The translations under genes and the position numbers were made by a program. This document shows, in pieces, positions 9,062-17,784 of a DNA stretch of 64,000 bases. Numbering within the stretch: position 1 is the first letter of the stretch; every line of letters starts with the position of its first letter. Below the pieces are notes generated by a model. It was given only the letters and a program-made list of their open reading frames with translations, had not been told where the DNA came from and made no database searches. The stretch is from JAGMES01 sp023128035 (lineage in GTDB: Bacteria > Bacillota > Halanaerobiia > DY22613): the NCBI GenBank assembly GCA_030627905.1, contig DAOVRZ010000009.1, positions 15,440 through 79,439 of the forward strand. Reading direction: 5' to 3'.

Positions 9062-9179
9062 GTGAACTCGTCCAGCTAAAGCTGAACATTGGGGGTTCAG
9101 TAGGGGATTCTACCCCCACTGAAGATTAAAAACAATTCCCCCCACTTATAGAAGCGGGGGTCTTAACTCAAAAGATAAA
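9062..9179. repeat. 118-bp structured repeat, copy 1 (IS200/IS605-like, non-autonomous)
   Basis: The same 118-bp sequence occurs in inverted orientation at 58495-58612, nearly identical. It starts with GTGAACTCGTCCAGC, whose complement ends in GAGTTCAC, the kind of end seen at IS200/IS605 right ends. It can fold into three successive hairpins: CCAGCTAAAGCTGAAC, an arm pair around TTCAGTAGGGG/CCCCCACTGAA, and CCCCCCACTTATAGAAGCGGGGG. No protein is encoded. It sits upstream of pncB. I infer a palindrome-associated mini-element mobilised by an IS200-type TnpA elsewhere. Confidence 0.75.
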
Positions 9180-9239
9180 TGTTTTTGGTAAGTTACTTTG
9201 ACATATATTCGACAAAAAATCCTTTTATCCTTCAATTTA

Positions 9240-9272
9240 AAAAAGACCAGTATTAATAATCTGATCTTTAAT
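9240..9272 (-). terminator. Probable terminator of the phzF-like gene
   Basis: An AAAGAcCAG / CTGatCTTT imperfect hairpin lies 20 bp past the stop of the PhzF-like gene, with a run of A on the plus strand (U on the transcript). Confidence 0.5.
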
Positions 9273-9293
9273 AGTTTAACAAAAATCATAATT

Positions 9294-10082
9294 TTATATT
9301 TGCAGAAACCCATTTAATATTGTTACAGCTTTTCCATGAAGAATTACTCTGTCTCCTTGTAATTTACATTTAATATAGCCTGTTCTTTTTGATGCTTGAA
9401 ACCCGACTAACTCAATCTTATTTAACCTTTCTGCCCAGTATAGGGCTAAATAACAATGTGCCGAACCAGTTACAGGATCTTCTTCAATTCCTATTGCAGG
9501 GGCAAAAAATCTTGAAATAAAATCGTATTCCATATCATTGGATTTACAGGTTACTATAACTTCTTTTTTTCTTGCTTTTTTGAGTAGATTGAAATCTGGT
9601 TCTATCTTAAGTATTTCTTCTTGGCCCGCAAATTCTAATAAATAATATTCATCACCTTCATGAATACTTATAGGAGTTCTTCTCAAAGCTTCAAGTAAAA
9701 TACTATCACCATTTGATTTATTTAAATTTCCCTTTGGAAAATCTAATTCTATCCATCCACTTTTCTTTTTTGCAATCAAAGTTCCACTAAGTGTATTATA
9801 ATAAATTTCCTTATCATCTTCTATTATTTTGTTTTCCCACAAAATATGAGATGCTGCTAATGTTCCATGCCCACATAATTTTACTTCAACTTCAGGTGTG
9901 AACCATCTAAGCTTATATTCATTTTCTGAAACTTGCAATAAAAATGCTGTTTCTGATAAGTTCATCTCCATCGCAATATTTTGCAAAAGAGAATCATCGT
10001 AATCTTTTTCTAAAATACATACTGCTGCTGGATTACCCTTAAACGGTTCATTTGTAAATGAATCAACTTGAAAAATTCTCAT
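9294..10082 (-). CDS. PhzF family isomerase/epimerase
   Basis: A diaminopimelate-epimerase-fold protein of the PhzF family. The N-terminus reads FQVDSFTNEPFKGNPAAVC, Glu46 lies in NLSETAF (the catalytic Glu of the family), and EEDPVTGSAHCYLALYW near residue 209 is the second signature. Length 262 aa is usual. PhzF homologues are widespread outside phenazine producers and their substrates are mostly unknown. No phenazine genes are nearby, so the substrate is unassigned. GGGGGA precedes the ATG. Confidence 0.88.
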   Translation of the reverse strand: MRIFQVDSFTNEPFKGNPAAVCILEKDYDDSLLQNIAMEMNLSETAFLLQVSENEYKLRWFTPEVEVKLCGHGTLAASHILWENKIIEDDKEIYYNTLSGTLIAKKKSGWIELDFPKGNLNKSNGDSILLEALRRTPISIHEGDEYYLLEFAGQEEILKIEPDFNLLKKARKKEVIVTCKSNDMEYDFISRFFAPAIGIEEDPVTGSAHCYLALYWAERLNKIELVGFQASKRTGYIKCKLQGDRVILHGKAVTILNGFLQI

Positions 10083-10327
10083 TCAAATTCCCCCTTTATT
10101 GTATAATCATAATATTTATTCCTTTACAAATAAAGAAAATATCCTTATAATATTTAGACAGATTACATTTAAACTCCTCTTTTCAATAAATAAAATCAGG
10201 GTTAAGGTTCCTAAATGTGCAAAGTATCCCTTTCTCATTTGGAGTATAACCATTCCTCTAAAATTTTAGAAAGTAATAATGGTCTACACCCGTACTAAGA
10301 CAAAATAGTCCACGTTTTACTAATAAC
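10083..10327. other. Intergenic region between phzF-like gene and TPR gene
   Basis: No supported gene. A segment around 10279-10318 (TGGTCTACACCCGTAC...) looks like a left end of an IS3-family element, and the minus strand at about 10190-10270 faintly resembles the end of an IS3-type integrase in a frame broken by stops. Both are weak and may be an old insertion scar. Confidence 0.3.
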
Positions 10328-10356
10328 TTGCAAAAATTAAAAATATCCTATATAAT
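10328..10356 (+). promoter_or_regulatory. Sigma-A type promoter of the TPR gene
   Basis: TTGCAA and TATAAT are separated by exactly 17 nt and lie about 45 bp upstream of the plausible start codon at 10400. It is one of the few plus-strand promoters in the window. Confidence 0.75.
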
Positions 10357-10399
10357 AAGTTGAGGCTTATAAAAAAAATGGTCAAAGGGGTTGGGGAGA

Positions 10400-11572
10400 A
10401 TGATTGAAGAAAATCATTTTTTGGAAGTTTACGAAAAATTACTCTCAGAATCCGCGGTTTTTATGAATCATCATCACGATTATTTTAACGCGTATACTAA
10501 AGCAATTCAAGCTAACTTTATCGCAGAAAAATATTTGCAAGATTCTGGAAAAGCAATAGAAAGTAAAGTACTTGTAGGTATTGCTTTCATGGATGTTAAT
10601 GAAAATGAAGGGCATGATTTGTTAGAAAATCTATACTACAATAATTTAAATTTTTTGAGATTAAATGAAAAGTTATATTTGTGGGTGAATTTAGCATTAG
10701 CTAAAGCTAAAAGGGTGATTGGAAAATCTGACGAAGCTATTAAAATTTTAAAGGATATCCTAGAGATTGTGGAAAATAAATATCAGTTAAATATGGATAA
10801 TGTACCATTCTTTTATAAAGAAGGTGTTGGCGCATGCTTGTTTGAAATAACTATGTGTTTAATCCATAATTATGGAGAAGAGAAGAATATAGCTGAATTT
10901 TTATTACTTGAAAAAGAGCTAGAAAATAAAAACAACAAGGACAAAGAGTTGTTACTATTAGAGCGCTTAAAAAATAATGATTATTCTTTGGTGGATAATG
11001 GAACGAACCTTCAAGAAGCAGAATATTACGCCTCAGAAACTTTAAAATTTACTTCAGAATACGGAATAAATGAAATTAAATTAGCTTCCATGGTAAACTT
11101 AGGATACTTTTTGATAGAGCAAGGTAAGTATCTAGAAGCGTTAGCAATATTTAACGAGATTATTGATGAGGAATATATACAAAAATATTTATTAGGGAAT
11201 CTACTGAACGAAATTGGCTTAATAAAATTAAAAACAAGTAAAATAGAGGAAGCCAAAGAATGTTTGGATAATGCAAGGGAATGGTTAGAAGCAAAAAATG
11301 ATGCAAGAAAATTGTGTAGAAATTACTATATTTATGCATTATATCACATTAAATCAGATAATTTTGATGAGGCGTATGCTTGTGCTGAATTAGGTTATAA
11401 AAAAAGTAAAAATAAAGATATATATTGTTTAAGACTATTGTATTTAATTTCGTTTTATAAATTTCTTTCATCTAAGAACAAAGGAGAAAATTCTGATTAT
11501 GTTTTCTATCAATACAATTTAGAACAATATAAAAATAAACTAAAAAGTAAAGATAGAAATGTAAAAATTTGA
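10400..11572 (+). CDS. Tetratricopeptide-repeat protein of unknown function (390 aa)
   Basis: An all-helical protein with degenerate TPR units. The clearest are between residues 230 and 340 (for example NLGYFLIEQGKYLEALAIF, LNEIGLIKLKTSKIEEAKE). There is no signal peptide or membrane segment, and no N-terminal HTH is visible, unlike Rap/PlcR-type regulators. I chose the ATG at 10400 because AAAGGGG lies 9 nt upstream; a TTG at 10391 would have no spacing. It is monocistronic, with its own promoter and a bidirectional terminator, against the dominant minus orientation. A scaffolding or signalling role is possible, but the function is unknown. Confidence 0.75.
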   Translation: MIEENHFLEVYEKLLSESAVFMNHHHDYFNAYTKAIQANFIAEKYLQDSGKAIESKVLVGIAFMDVNENEGHDLLENLYYNNLNFLRLNEKLYLWVNLALAKAKRVIGKSDEAIKILKDILEIVENKYQLNMDNVPFFYKEGVGACLFEITMCLIHNYGEEKNIAEFLLLEKELENKNNKDKELLLLERLKNNDYSLVDNGTNLQEAEYYASETLKFTSEYGINEIKLASMVNLGYFLIEQGKYLEALAIFNEIIDEEYIQKYLLGNLLNEIGLIKLKTSKIEEAKECLDNAREWLEAKNDARKLCRNYYIYALYHIKSDNFDEAYACAELGYKKSKNKDIYCLRLLYLISFYKFLSSKNKGENSDYVFYQYNLEQYKNKLKSKDRNVKI

Positions 11573-11576
11573 AAAC

Positions 11577-11603
11577 AAAAAGACCAGTTTAACTGGTCTT
11601 TTT
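11577..11603. terminator. Bidirectional terminator
   Basis: A perfect AAAAAGACCAGTT / AACTGGTCTTTTT hairpin directly after the TPR gene has A/T runs on both sides, so it can also serve the convergent permease gene at 11683. Confidence 0.85.
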
Positions 11604-11682
11604 CTCTTTGAAATCTAAAAGCATTCTGGGTTTAGCAGCACTGCAACAAAACAATCTATCTTGTACCAATAATATAAATCTA

Positions 11683-12621
11683 TTATTTTACCAAAACACG
11701 TCTTATCGTTCTTTTTCTTTTATCTTTTACACCCATATTCTCAGTGGTAACCAAAAATACTGATATAATAATGATAATAAGTCCGATAAATTTAAAGAAT
11801 GTAATCTTTTCTCCTAAAACCAAATAGCTTCCCAACATAGTAACTGCAGGAACAAAATTCATAAATATTGATGTTGTAGAAACCCCGAGATGAGCTAAAC
11901 CGTAGTTATAGGCATAATAGGTAATCGTTGAACAAAATATACCTAAAAATAATAAATTACCGTAAATAACTGCATCAGAAAAAATTAGTTTTATCTCCTC
12001 TACAAAATTTCCTTCATATATAACATAAGGAATAATTGCTATTGTTCCAAAAAAAGTTTGGTATGTGATCACAGCAAGACTAGAATATTTTACAAACAAA
12101 GATTTTGTAATAAAAGTATAGACTACCCAGCTTAAAATAGACAAAAACATCAAAATATGTCCTACAGATAATCCTCCAAAATGCTCTCTTCTCACACCGC
12201 CAGTAACAATAATATATACTCCTAATACAGACAAAAAAACTCCCAAAGTACTTTTTCTAGAAATTTTCTTTCGAAAAAATATTACTTCTCCAAGAACAGT
12301 TAAGATAGGTATTGTCCCATTTATTATTCCAGACGTTGTCGGAGTTATTGTTCTTAATGCAATGGTAGCAAGAAAGTAACATAAACTTATGCCCAATATT
12401 CCAGTCACAGTCATCAATAAAATATCTTCTTTTTTTAATCTGGTTTTTGACTCTTTTAATTTCAACAATATAAATAAAAATATAAAAGCAATAAAATACC
12501 TTACGAAAACCTGCACACCTGATGACAAATGCTCAACCAAGACTTTTGTGCTGATAAAAGCCCAACCCCAAATTAACGCACTAATTAATGTCACATATAA
12601 AGCTTTACTCTTAGTGTCCAT
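11683..12621 (-). CDS. EamA/DMT family permease
   Basis: A 312-residue membrane protein with ten predicted helices in two EamA repeats. The first begins ALYVTLISALIWGWAFISTK and the second around HILMFLSILSWVVYTF. The basic C-tail (KDKRKRTIRRVLVK) fits a cytosolic end. Family members export amino acids or other metabolites; the substrate cannot be told. It has its own unit, with the terminator of the upstream FAD gene about 30 bp before it. Confidence 0.85.
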   Translation of the reverse strand: MDTKSKALYVTLISALIWGWAFISTKVLVEHLSSGVQVFVRYFIAFIFLFILLKLKESKTRLKKEDILLMTVTGILGISLCYFLATIALRTITPTTSGIINGTIPILTVLGEVIFFRKKISRKSTLGVFLSVLGVYIIVTGGVRREHFGGLSVGHILMFLSILSWVVYTFITKSLFVKYSSLAVITYQTFFGTIAIIPYVIYEGNFVEEIKLIFSDAVIYGNLLFLGIFCSTITYYAYNYGLAHLGVSTTSIFMNFVPAVTMLGSYLVLGEKITFFKFIGLIIIIISVFLVTTENMGVKDKRKRTIRRVLVK

Positions 12622-12650
12622 ATTTTACCACTCCATCAAGTTAAATTCCT

Positions 12651-12692
12651 GAAAAAAACCTTGACTTTGTGCATTTAATGCAAGTCAAGGTT
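12651..12692 (-). terminator. Terminator of the FAD-oxidoreductase unit
   Basis: A 12-bp stem (AAACCTTGACTT and its complement) is followed on the minus strand by a U-rich run (TTTTTTT). It lies between the FAD oxidoreductase and the EamA permease. Confidence 0.75.
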
Positions 12693-12703
12693 TGTCTACT
12701 ATA

Positions 12704-12817
12704 TTTAACAACATTTTCGGAAGGCATAAATTGCCCAACTTTTGTAAGTGGAGATAAACTATCTTGTTGAAATTACCTTTTGTTAGAATTTAAAATCCCC
12801 TTCCGAAAGTTGTTAAA
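12704..12817. repeat. MITE-like element, copy 1 (114 bp)
   Basis: The ends are inverted copies of TTTAACAAC(AT)TTTCGGAAGG, about 19 matching bases with a 2-nt indel. The interior has no ORF. Related ends occur at 40940-41063 and 44753-44802, and single-end remnants at 26977 and near 18942 (GAAGGCATAAACTGC matches 17 of 20 bases just inside this left end). A target duplication is not clear. Confidence 0.7.
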
Positions 12818-12868
12818 CTTAAGATGTAATAACGTAGTTATTACATCGACTTTAATTATCAGATGTCT

Positions 12869-14194
12869 TTAAAGTTTTGCACCATTTTCGATCATTATTT
12901 CTCTTACTTTCTGAATATCAACCTCTCTTAGGAGAATTCCTTCATTTAAAGCTAAAGATGCTGCAATACCTGCTGCTAACCCTTCCTCAAAACATTGAGC
13001 AACAACTCTAGCAGAGGCAAGAGCTTCATGTTCAGCAGATATACTTCTCCCCGCTACTAGCAATCCTTCGATCTTTTTAGGTAACATAACCTCAAAGGGG
13101 ATTTCATAATAATCATCTTTAAGTGTGAAAACTGTAGTTCCTTCTGCAGCATGCACCTCAATTGGCCATGCACTTCGTGCTATAGCTGTATCAAATTTAC
13201 GTGCATTCAAAACATCTTCATTTTTTAAAGTATATTCTCCAATAATTGTTCTTGCCTGACGTATTCCAATCTGAGTTCCCGTTGCAAAAACATATGCATT
13301 TTCAAAGCCAGCAATATTATTTTGCAAAAATCTTTCATATTCTCTAACAAGGTATCTTCCTTTAAATTCTGCCATCGTTAAATCATCTGTTTTAGTTGGA
13401 TTTGGAACATAGTTATTCTCACCCAAAACTCGAGTTGCATTGATTAGACCTTCATTTTTACGTGGTGCTGGGAATAAAAAGATATGACGTCTTGGTAATT
13501 CATACTCTCCAGATTCAACAGCTTTTTGAACTTTAGCTTCAATCTCTTCTTGTGAATTTTGTAGCGCTTTTTCCCAATCCACATTCTGCATTCTGAAAAC
13601 CATAGTTGGAGCTTGAATTACACCATCTTTTCCGAAGACAAAAGGAGCACCAGCTTTGTAAGCTACATCTCCATCTCCAGAAGCATCGATAAATACCTTT
13701 CCCATGATAGCACTTCTACCATCCTTATTTTCGATGATAACTCCTTTAATCTGATCCCCGTCCATAATTACTTCAACAAAGATAGTATGGAACAATACAT
13801 CTACACCTGAATTCTTAATAAATTCATCTGCAGTTTCTTTCCAAACTAAAGGATCATGTGAGCAAAGTGCGGTTCCTCCAAAAGGAAACGGATCCAATAA
13901 TCCTCCCTTTTCTTTAAGTCTATCTGCAAATTTTCCAGCAAATCCAAATACAATCTGCTCTACTTCATTATCTCCTTCTGGCGAATTATAAAGTCCACCG
14001 ATAGTTCCAGATAAACCTGCTACATTCATTCCCCCAAAAAATCCATATCTTTCAATTATAAGAGTTTTCATCCCCTGTTCACAAGCAGTAGTAGCTGCCG
14101 CTACTCCAGCAGGTCCTCCCCCTACAACGACAACATCATATTCTGCCAATACGGGGATTTCTCTAGCATTTTCCTGATATAATTTATTACTCAT
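12869..14194 (-). CDS. FAD-dependent oxidoreductase (FAD_oxidored family)
   Basis: A dinucleotide-binding motif VVVVGGGPAGVAAA lies at residues 21-34, then IIERYGFFGGMNVAG, a FIDASGDGDVAYKAGAPF block that contacts FAD, and the C-terminal GLLVAGRSISAEHEALAS segment. The family oxidises varied hydroxy or amino compounds, often with an unknown acceptor. The ATG at 14194 is preferred over GTG at 14203, since AGGAG is 8 nt upstream. It is 45 bp after a GntR regulator gene and ends at a terminator. Its neighbours (CaiT-like carrier, enolase-superfamily enzymes) suggest a role in degrading an imported small compound; the substrate is unknown. Confidence 0.85.
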   Translation of the reverse strand: MSNKLYQENAREIPVLAEYDVVVVGGGPAGVAAATTACEQGMKTLIIERYGFFGGMNVAGLSGTIGGLYNSPEGDNEVEQIVFGFAGKFADRLKEKGGLLDPFPFGGTALCSHDPLVWKETADEFIKNSGVDVLFHTIFVEVIMDGDQIKGVIIENKDGRSAIMGKVFIDASGDGDVAYKAGAPFVFGKDGVIQAPTMVFRMQNVDWEKALQNSQEEIEAKVQKAVESGEYELPRRHIFLFPAPRKNEGLINATRVLGENNYVPNPTKTDDLTMAEFKGRYLVREYERFLQNNIAGFENAYVFATGTQIGIRQARTIIGEYTLKNEDVLNARKFDTAIARSAWPIEVHAAEGTTVFTLKDDYYEIPFEVMLPKKIEGLLVAGRSISAEHEALASARVVAQCFEEGLAAGIAASLALNEGILLREVDIQKVREIMIENGAKL

Positions 14195-14239
14195 TACAGT
14201 CACTCCTATTCGGTCGAAATCATCAAATATCGCTAACTA

Positions 14240-14929
14240 TTAACTTTGAGGTGATAACCAGATATCTAAATTCATGCGATATAATTTTTCGATACATTCA
14301 AGTAAATAATCACATTTATCTGCTGCTAATTTTTCATTACCTGACGCAACAACTCGCATCAATTCGCAATGTGCATAATTAATTTTTTTTATAAGTTCTT
14401 TATCATTGTTATATTGTAAATAGTAAAGCCTTCTAGCTAAAGCATGTAATGGAATAATTGCACTTTCAGCAAAAGGATTTCTTGCACATTTAGCTATAAA
14501 CTGATTAAATTCCTGATCAATTCTAACTGCTTCACGTTCATCGCCTTCTTCAGTAACTTTTGCATATTCTTCAGCTAATTTTAAAAAATGTTCTCTTTCC
14601 TTAGGAGTGGAAAATTTGGCTGCACGGGTTGCTATCAATCTTTCTAGCAAACGTCTTACTTCTATCTGCAGAAAAATTTCTTCTAGTTTTACTTCTGTAA
14701 CCATCATACCTCGTCTTGGCATTATGCTAACTAAATGAGCAGATTCTAATCTCTTAATTGCTTCTCTAACAGGCATTCTGCCAATTCCTAATACTTCGCT
14801 TAGTTCTTTTTCAGAGATTAATTGACCTGGTTGTAACTCTAAAGTAACAATCATTTCTTCTAATCTACTATATGCTATATCTGCAAGACTTTTGGAACTA
14901 GAATTTTTTTTCTTTTCTTTTGATTCCAT
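14240..14929 (-). CDS. GntR family (FCD domain) transcriptional regulator
   Basis: The N-terminal winged helix spans residues 13-80 (LADIAYSRLEEMIVTLELQPGQLISEKELSEVLG in sequence order, then GRMPVREAIKRLE), followed by a helical FCD ligand-binding domain of about 140 residues. The FadR/FCD type usually senses organic acids from the pathway it controls. I set the start at the ATG at 14929, which has AAAGGGGA 8 nt upstream; the ATG at 14950 has no such site. It leads the FAD-oxidoreductase gene and is preceded by an inverted repeat at 14959-14982, likely autoregulatory. It is the obvious candidate regulator of the carrier/enolase genes upstream. Confidence 0.88.
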   Translation of the reverse strand: MESKEKKKNSSSKSLADIAYSRLEEMIVTLELQPGQLISEKELSEVLGIGRMPVREAIKRLESAHLVSIMPRRGMMVTEVKLEEIFLQIEVRRLLERLIATRAAKFSTPKEREHFLKLAEEYAKVTEEGDEREAVRIDQEFNQFIAKCARNPFAESAIIPLHALARRLYYLQYNNDKELIKKINYAHCELMRVVASGNEKLAADKCDYLLECIEKLYRMNLDIWLSPQS

Positions 14930-14958
14930 AATTTTTTCCCCTTTATCCATTTTATATC

Positions 14959-14982
14959 GATATAATATATAATGATTATATC
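14959..14982. promoter_or_regulatory. Inverted repeat, candidate operator of the GntR gene
   Basis: GATATAAT and ATTATATC are perfect inverted arms separated by 8 nt, 30 bp upstream of the regulator start. Position and symmetry fit an autoregulatory operator; the site was not matched to a known GntR motif. The rest of the 14983-15243 gap is AT-rich and shows nothing else. Confidence 0.45.
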
Positions 14983-15243
14983 TTTAAACCAATTTTTGGT
15001 CAAGATAATACACTAATATTATACCAAAAATAGAAAACAGTTGGAATCAAAGTAAATCAGGCACCATAAATTTTTTATAAAAATGATACCCAGTTTTAAT
15101 TTTATTCTTCTACAATTATACTTTCAAAAGAATAATTGATTCCACCTTTTATTCAACAATTGCTTAGTGATTACTCAACGATTAGTATAACGATTCAAAT
15201 GAAATAAGGCATCAAACTGTCATTAACCTCTGAATCTTTTATA

Positions 15244-16111
15244 TTATTTGAGCAGTTCTGTATTCAATTCAATCCCTAGTCCAGGAGCAGTCGGTAGTTC
15301 AATATAACCATCCACAACTTCTGGTTCTGGTGAAACTAAACCTCGTCTTAATGGAGAATCATATAGATCAGGATGTAAATACTCAAAATAAGTTACATCC
15401 TTTGTCGCTGCTTGAAAATGTCTTCCTGTTGCTGCTGTAATTCCTGTTTTCCAGCCATGTGGAATTACCTGAACCCCATATAATTCACACATATCAACAA
15501 TTCTACGAATCTCAGTTAATCCTCCGCAACGATTGATATCTGGTTGAACAACTGCAACTTTTCCTTTTTCTATCCAATCTTTAATCTCCCATCATGATAG
15601 ACATCTTTACAGCCTTGAATCCTAAATTTTTAGCTTTATCCATCAATTCTTCATACCCTACAAGTAACTCATTTAACGTAACGTCACCAGGTAATGTAGG
15701 ATATAATGTTGCATATGGTGTTAGCTTATCTCGCTGTGCACCACCCATCAACTTATATGCTGGAACTCCAAGTTGCTTTCCAACCAGATCATGTAATGCA
15801 ACATCTATTCCCGAAAGAGCATGAATTCCCAAACCCCTTCTACCAGGCCAGACTATTCCTTCATACAACTTATCCCACAAAGCAGTTATTTCAATAGGAT
15901 CAACCCCGATTAACATACCCGGAATATTTTGGCTCCACAAATGAGCAGTTTCCATTTCGATAAAAGCTTTAATAGCAGTAGTAGGCCCATCACATTCTCC
16001 AATTCCTGATACTCCATTCTCGTCAATAATACGAATAACATCTGTACTCTGATCCCAATTTGTACTTTTATAATTTACAGGAATTACTTCAACTTTTTTT
16101 ATTCTAACCAT
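15244..16111 (-). pseudogene. Enolase-superfamily (mandelate racemase/muconate lactonizing) enzyme, internally deleted
   Basis: The N-terminal 176 codons (from MVRIKKVEVIPVNYKS) encode the capping domain and the first barrel strand, ending at KAVKMSIMMGD followed by TAA at 15581. The next bases resume the family in another frame (DWIEKGKVAVVQPDINRCGG, then residues from MCELYGVQVIPHGWKTG to the normal end at 15244). Roughly 100 residues holding the catalytic lysine partner and all three metal-binding carboxylates are missing, so it cannot be active. It lies downstream of the BCCT carrier. This is a deletion plus frame change, not a simple frameshift. Confidence 0.85.
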
Positions 16112-16167
16112 ATTATGCTGTCCTTTTTTAGAATTTATTTTTACAAAAAAAATTTTCTGAAATATAA

Positions 16168-16204
16168 CTATGCATCAAGTCATTATATGCTTCTTGATGC
16201 ATAG
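16168..16204 (-). terminator. 12-bp hairpin between BCCT gene and enolase pseudogene
   Basis: CTATGCATCAAG and its exact complement are separated by 13 nt, with a T-rich stretch about 20 nt further on (TTTTTTTT). It may be an attenuating terminator or an RNA-processing/stabilising stem between the two genes. Confidence 0.5.
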
Positions 16205-16221
16205 CATGATGAACAATCTAT

Positions 16222-17745
16222 TTACAACTTGAGTATTCCATCCCTTTCATCCTTCTTTAATACTTTAATTGTCGATATAGCGATAATAACCAATATAAAT
16301 ACCAGTGGTAAAGCAGCAAGAACGGATGCAGTCTGCAATATTGACAAAGGTCCTTTAATTAATATTAGTGACATTGGCAATACCGCTAAAGCAAAAGCCC
16401 AAAATAGTCTATTCCATCTAGCTGGGTCTTGATCTTCTCTAATTTCTTTAGTTGTCAAAGCAGCAAGTGCATAGGACGCAGAGTCAAATGTTGTTGCTAA
16501 AAAAACAATTGCTCCCACACAGAATAAACCAACAACAAACTTTCCAAATGGTACGGAATTGATTACTTCAATAATTGCGTAAGGGGCTCCATGTTCTTGT
16601 AAAATCGTTGTTACTGGTAATATATTATTTATTTCAAGATGCAACGCATGGTTTCCTAACACGATAAAGAATAATGCACATCCCAATGTTCCATAAAGAA
16701 TAGTTCCCATAATTACGTTTCTTATAGATCTACCTTTTGATATTTTCGCAATGAATAATCCCATAAATGGTGCATATACAAGCCACCAAGCCCAATAAAA
16801 TACAGTCCACCACTCTGGAAAATGTGATCCTAATACTGGATCCATCCAAGTACTCATTCTGACAAAATTTTGAACCATTATACCAAAAGAACTTGTAGCC
16901 ATCTTAATAGTGAAACTTGGATTTCCTGTAACGAATATAAAACCTAATAGACCTAATACTAAATATACATTCACATCACTTAATCTTTTAATTCCTTTTT
17001 GTAAACCTGAATATGCACTAAGAGAGAATAATCCAACAACAGCCAGTAGTACTAAAATGTTCATCGTGAAAGACTCTGGAATACCTGAAATTTTTGTAAT
17101 ACCTGCAGAAATCATAGGTGTTGCTAAACCTAAGGTAGTACCAGCAGCACCAAGTAGTCCAAACATAATCAAAACATCTATAACAGTTCCAAGAGGTCCA
17201 TCAACTTTATCTCCTAATACGCCACGACAAACTTCACTAACTTTTAAAACAGGCTTCTTCTTTACATGATAGATATATGCTATTGGTATAGCAGGTAATA
17301 CATAAAATGACCATGCAGTAATTCCCCAATGGAATATAGCATACGCTCCTCCCCATTCAGCAGCTTGCCAGGATAACGCTGGTAATCCTAACGGTGGGGA
17401 TTGATAATAATAGGCCCATTCAATAACTCCCCAGTACATAACTCCTGAGCCAACTCCTGCACAGAAAAGCATTGCAGCCCAACTAAAAGTCTTAAACTGT
17501 GGTTTATCATCTAAATCTCCTAATTTAATCTTTCCATATTTACTAGTAGCTAACCAAAGCACAAATACTACTGCACCGATTCCTACCCAAATATACAAGA
17601 AACCAAGTTCGCCAGTCATAAAACTAAAAAGTTTACCGATTACTCCTCCTGCTGAATCCGGAAATAAAATAAGAGGTATTGTTATAACCAACAGTATTGC
17701 TAATGCTGAATAAAATGTAGGCTTATCAATCTTTAGTTTTTGCAT
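16222..17745 (-). CDS. BCCT family transporter, CaiT-like
   Basis: A 507-residue carrier with about 12 membrane helices. Signatures are GVMYWGVIEWAYYYQSPPLG, FHWGITAWSFY, GTTLGLATPMI and WWTVFYWAWWLVYAPFMGLF. The IEWAYYY and TTLGLATP segments resemble the carnitine/gamma-butyrobetaine antiporter CaiT more than sodium-driven BetP, whose E-P follows the G-rich helix. Expected substrates are quaternary or tertiary amines such as carnitine, glycine betaine or proline betaines. It starts 39 bp after the intact enolase-superfamily gene (17785) and precedes a decayed paralogue. Transport mode and exact substrate are not determinable. Confidence 0.9.
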   Translation of the reverse strand: MQKLKIDKPTFYSALAILLVITIPLILFPDSAGGVIGKLFSFMTGELGFLYIWVGIGAVVFVLWLATSKYGKIKLGDLDDKPQFKTFSWAAMLFCAGVGSGVMYWGVIEWAYYYQSPPLGLPALSWQAAEWGGAYAIFHWGITAWSFYVLPAIPIAYIYHVKKKPVLKVSEVCRGVLGDKVDGPLGTVIDVLIMFGLLGAAGTTLGLATPMISAGITKISGIPESFTMNILVLLAVVGLFSLSAYSGLQKGIKRLSDVNVYLVLGLLGFIFVTGNPSFTIKMATSSFGIMVQNFVRMSTWMDPVLGSHFPEWWTVFYWAWWLVYAPFMGLFIAKISKGRSIRNVIMGTILYGTLGCALFFIVLGNHALHLEINNILPVTTILQEHGAPYAIIEVINSVPFGKFVVGLFCVGAIVFLATTFDSASYALAALTTKEIREDQDPARWNRLFWAFALAVLPMSLILIKGPLSILQTASVLAALPLVFILVIIAISTIKVLKKDERDGILKL

Positions 17746-17784
17746 AAAAATCTCCTCTCTACATCTAAATATATTATAATAAAT

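Noticed and set aside
9062..9179. CRISPR-like or tRNA-like structure
   Set aside because: Only one unit per site, no spacers, and the hairpins do not form a cloverleaf with anticodon and CCA-end features.
9294..10082. Phenazine biosynthesis gene
   Set aside because: PhzF-like proteins are common in non-producers and no other phz gene is near, so only the family name is given.
10279..10318. Left end of an IS3-family element
   Set aside because: TGGTCTACACCC looks suggestive, but no partner end or readable transposase was found; kept only as a note on the gap.
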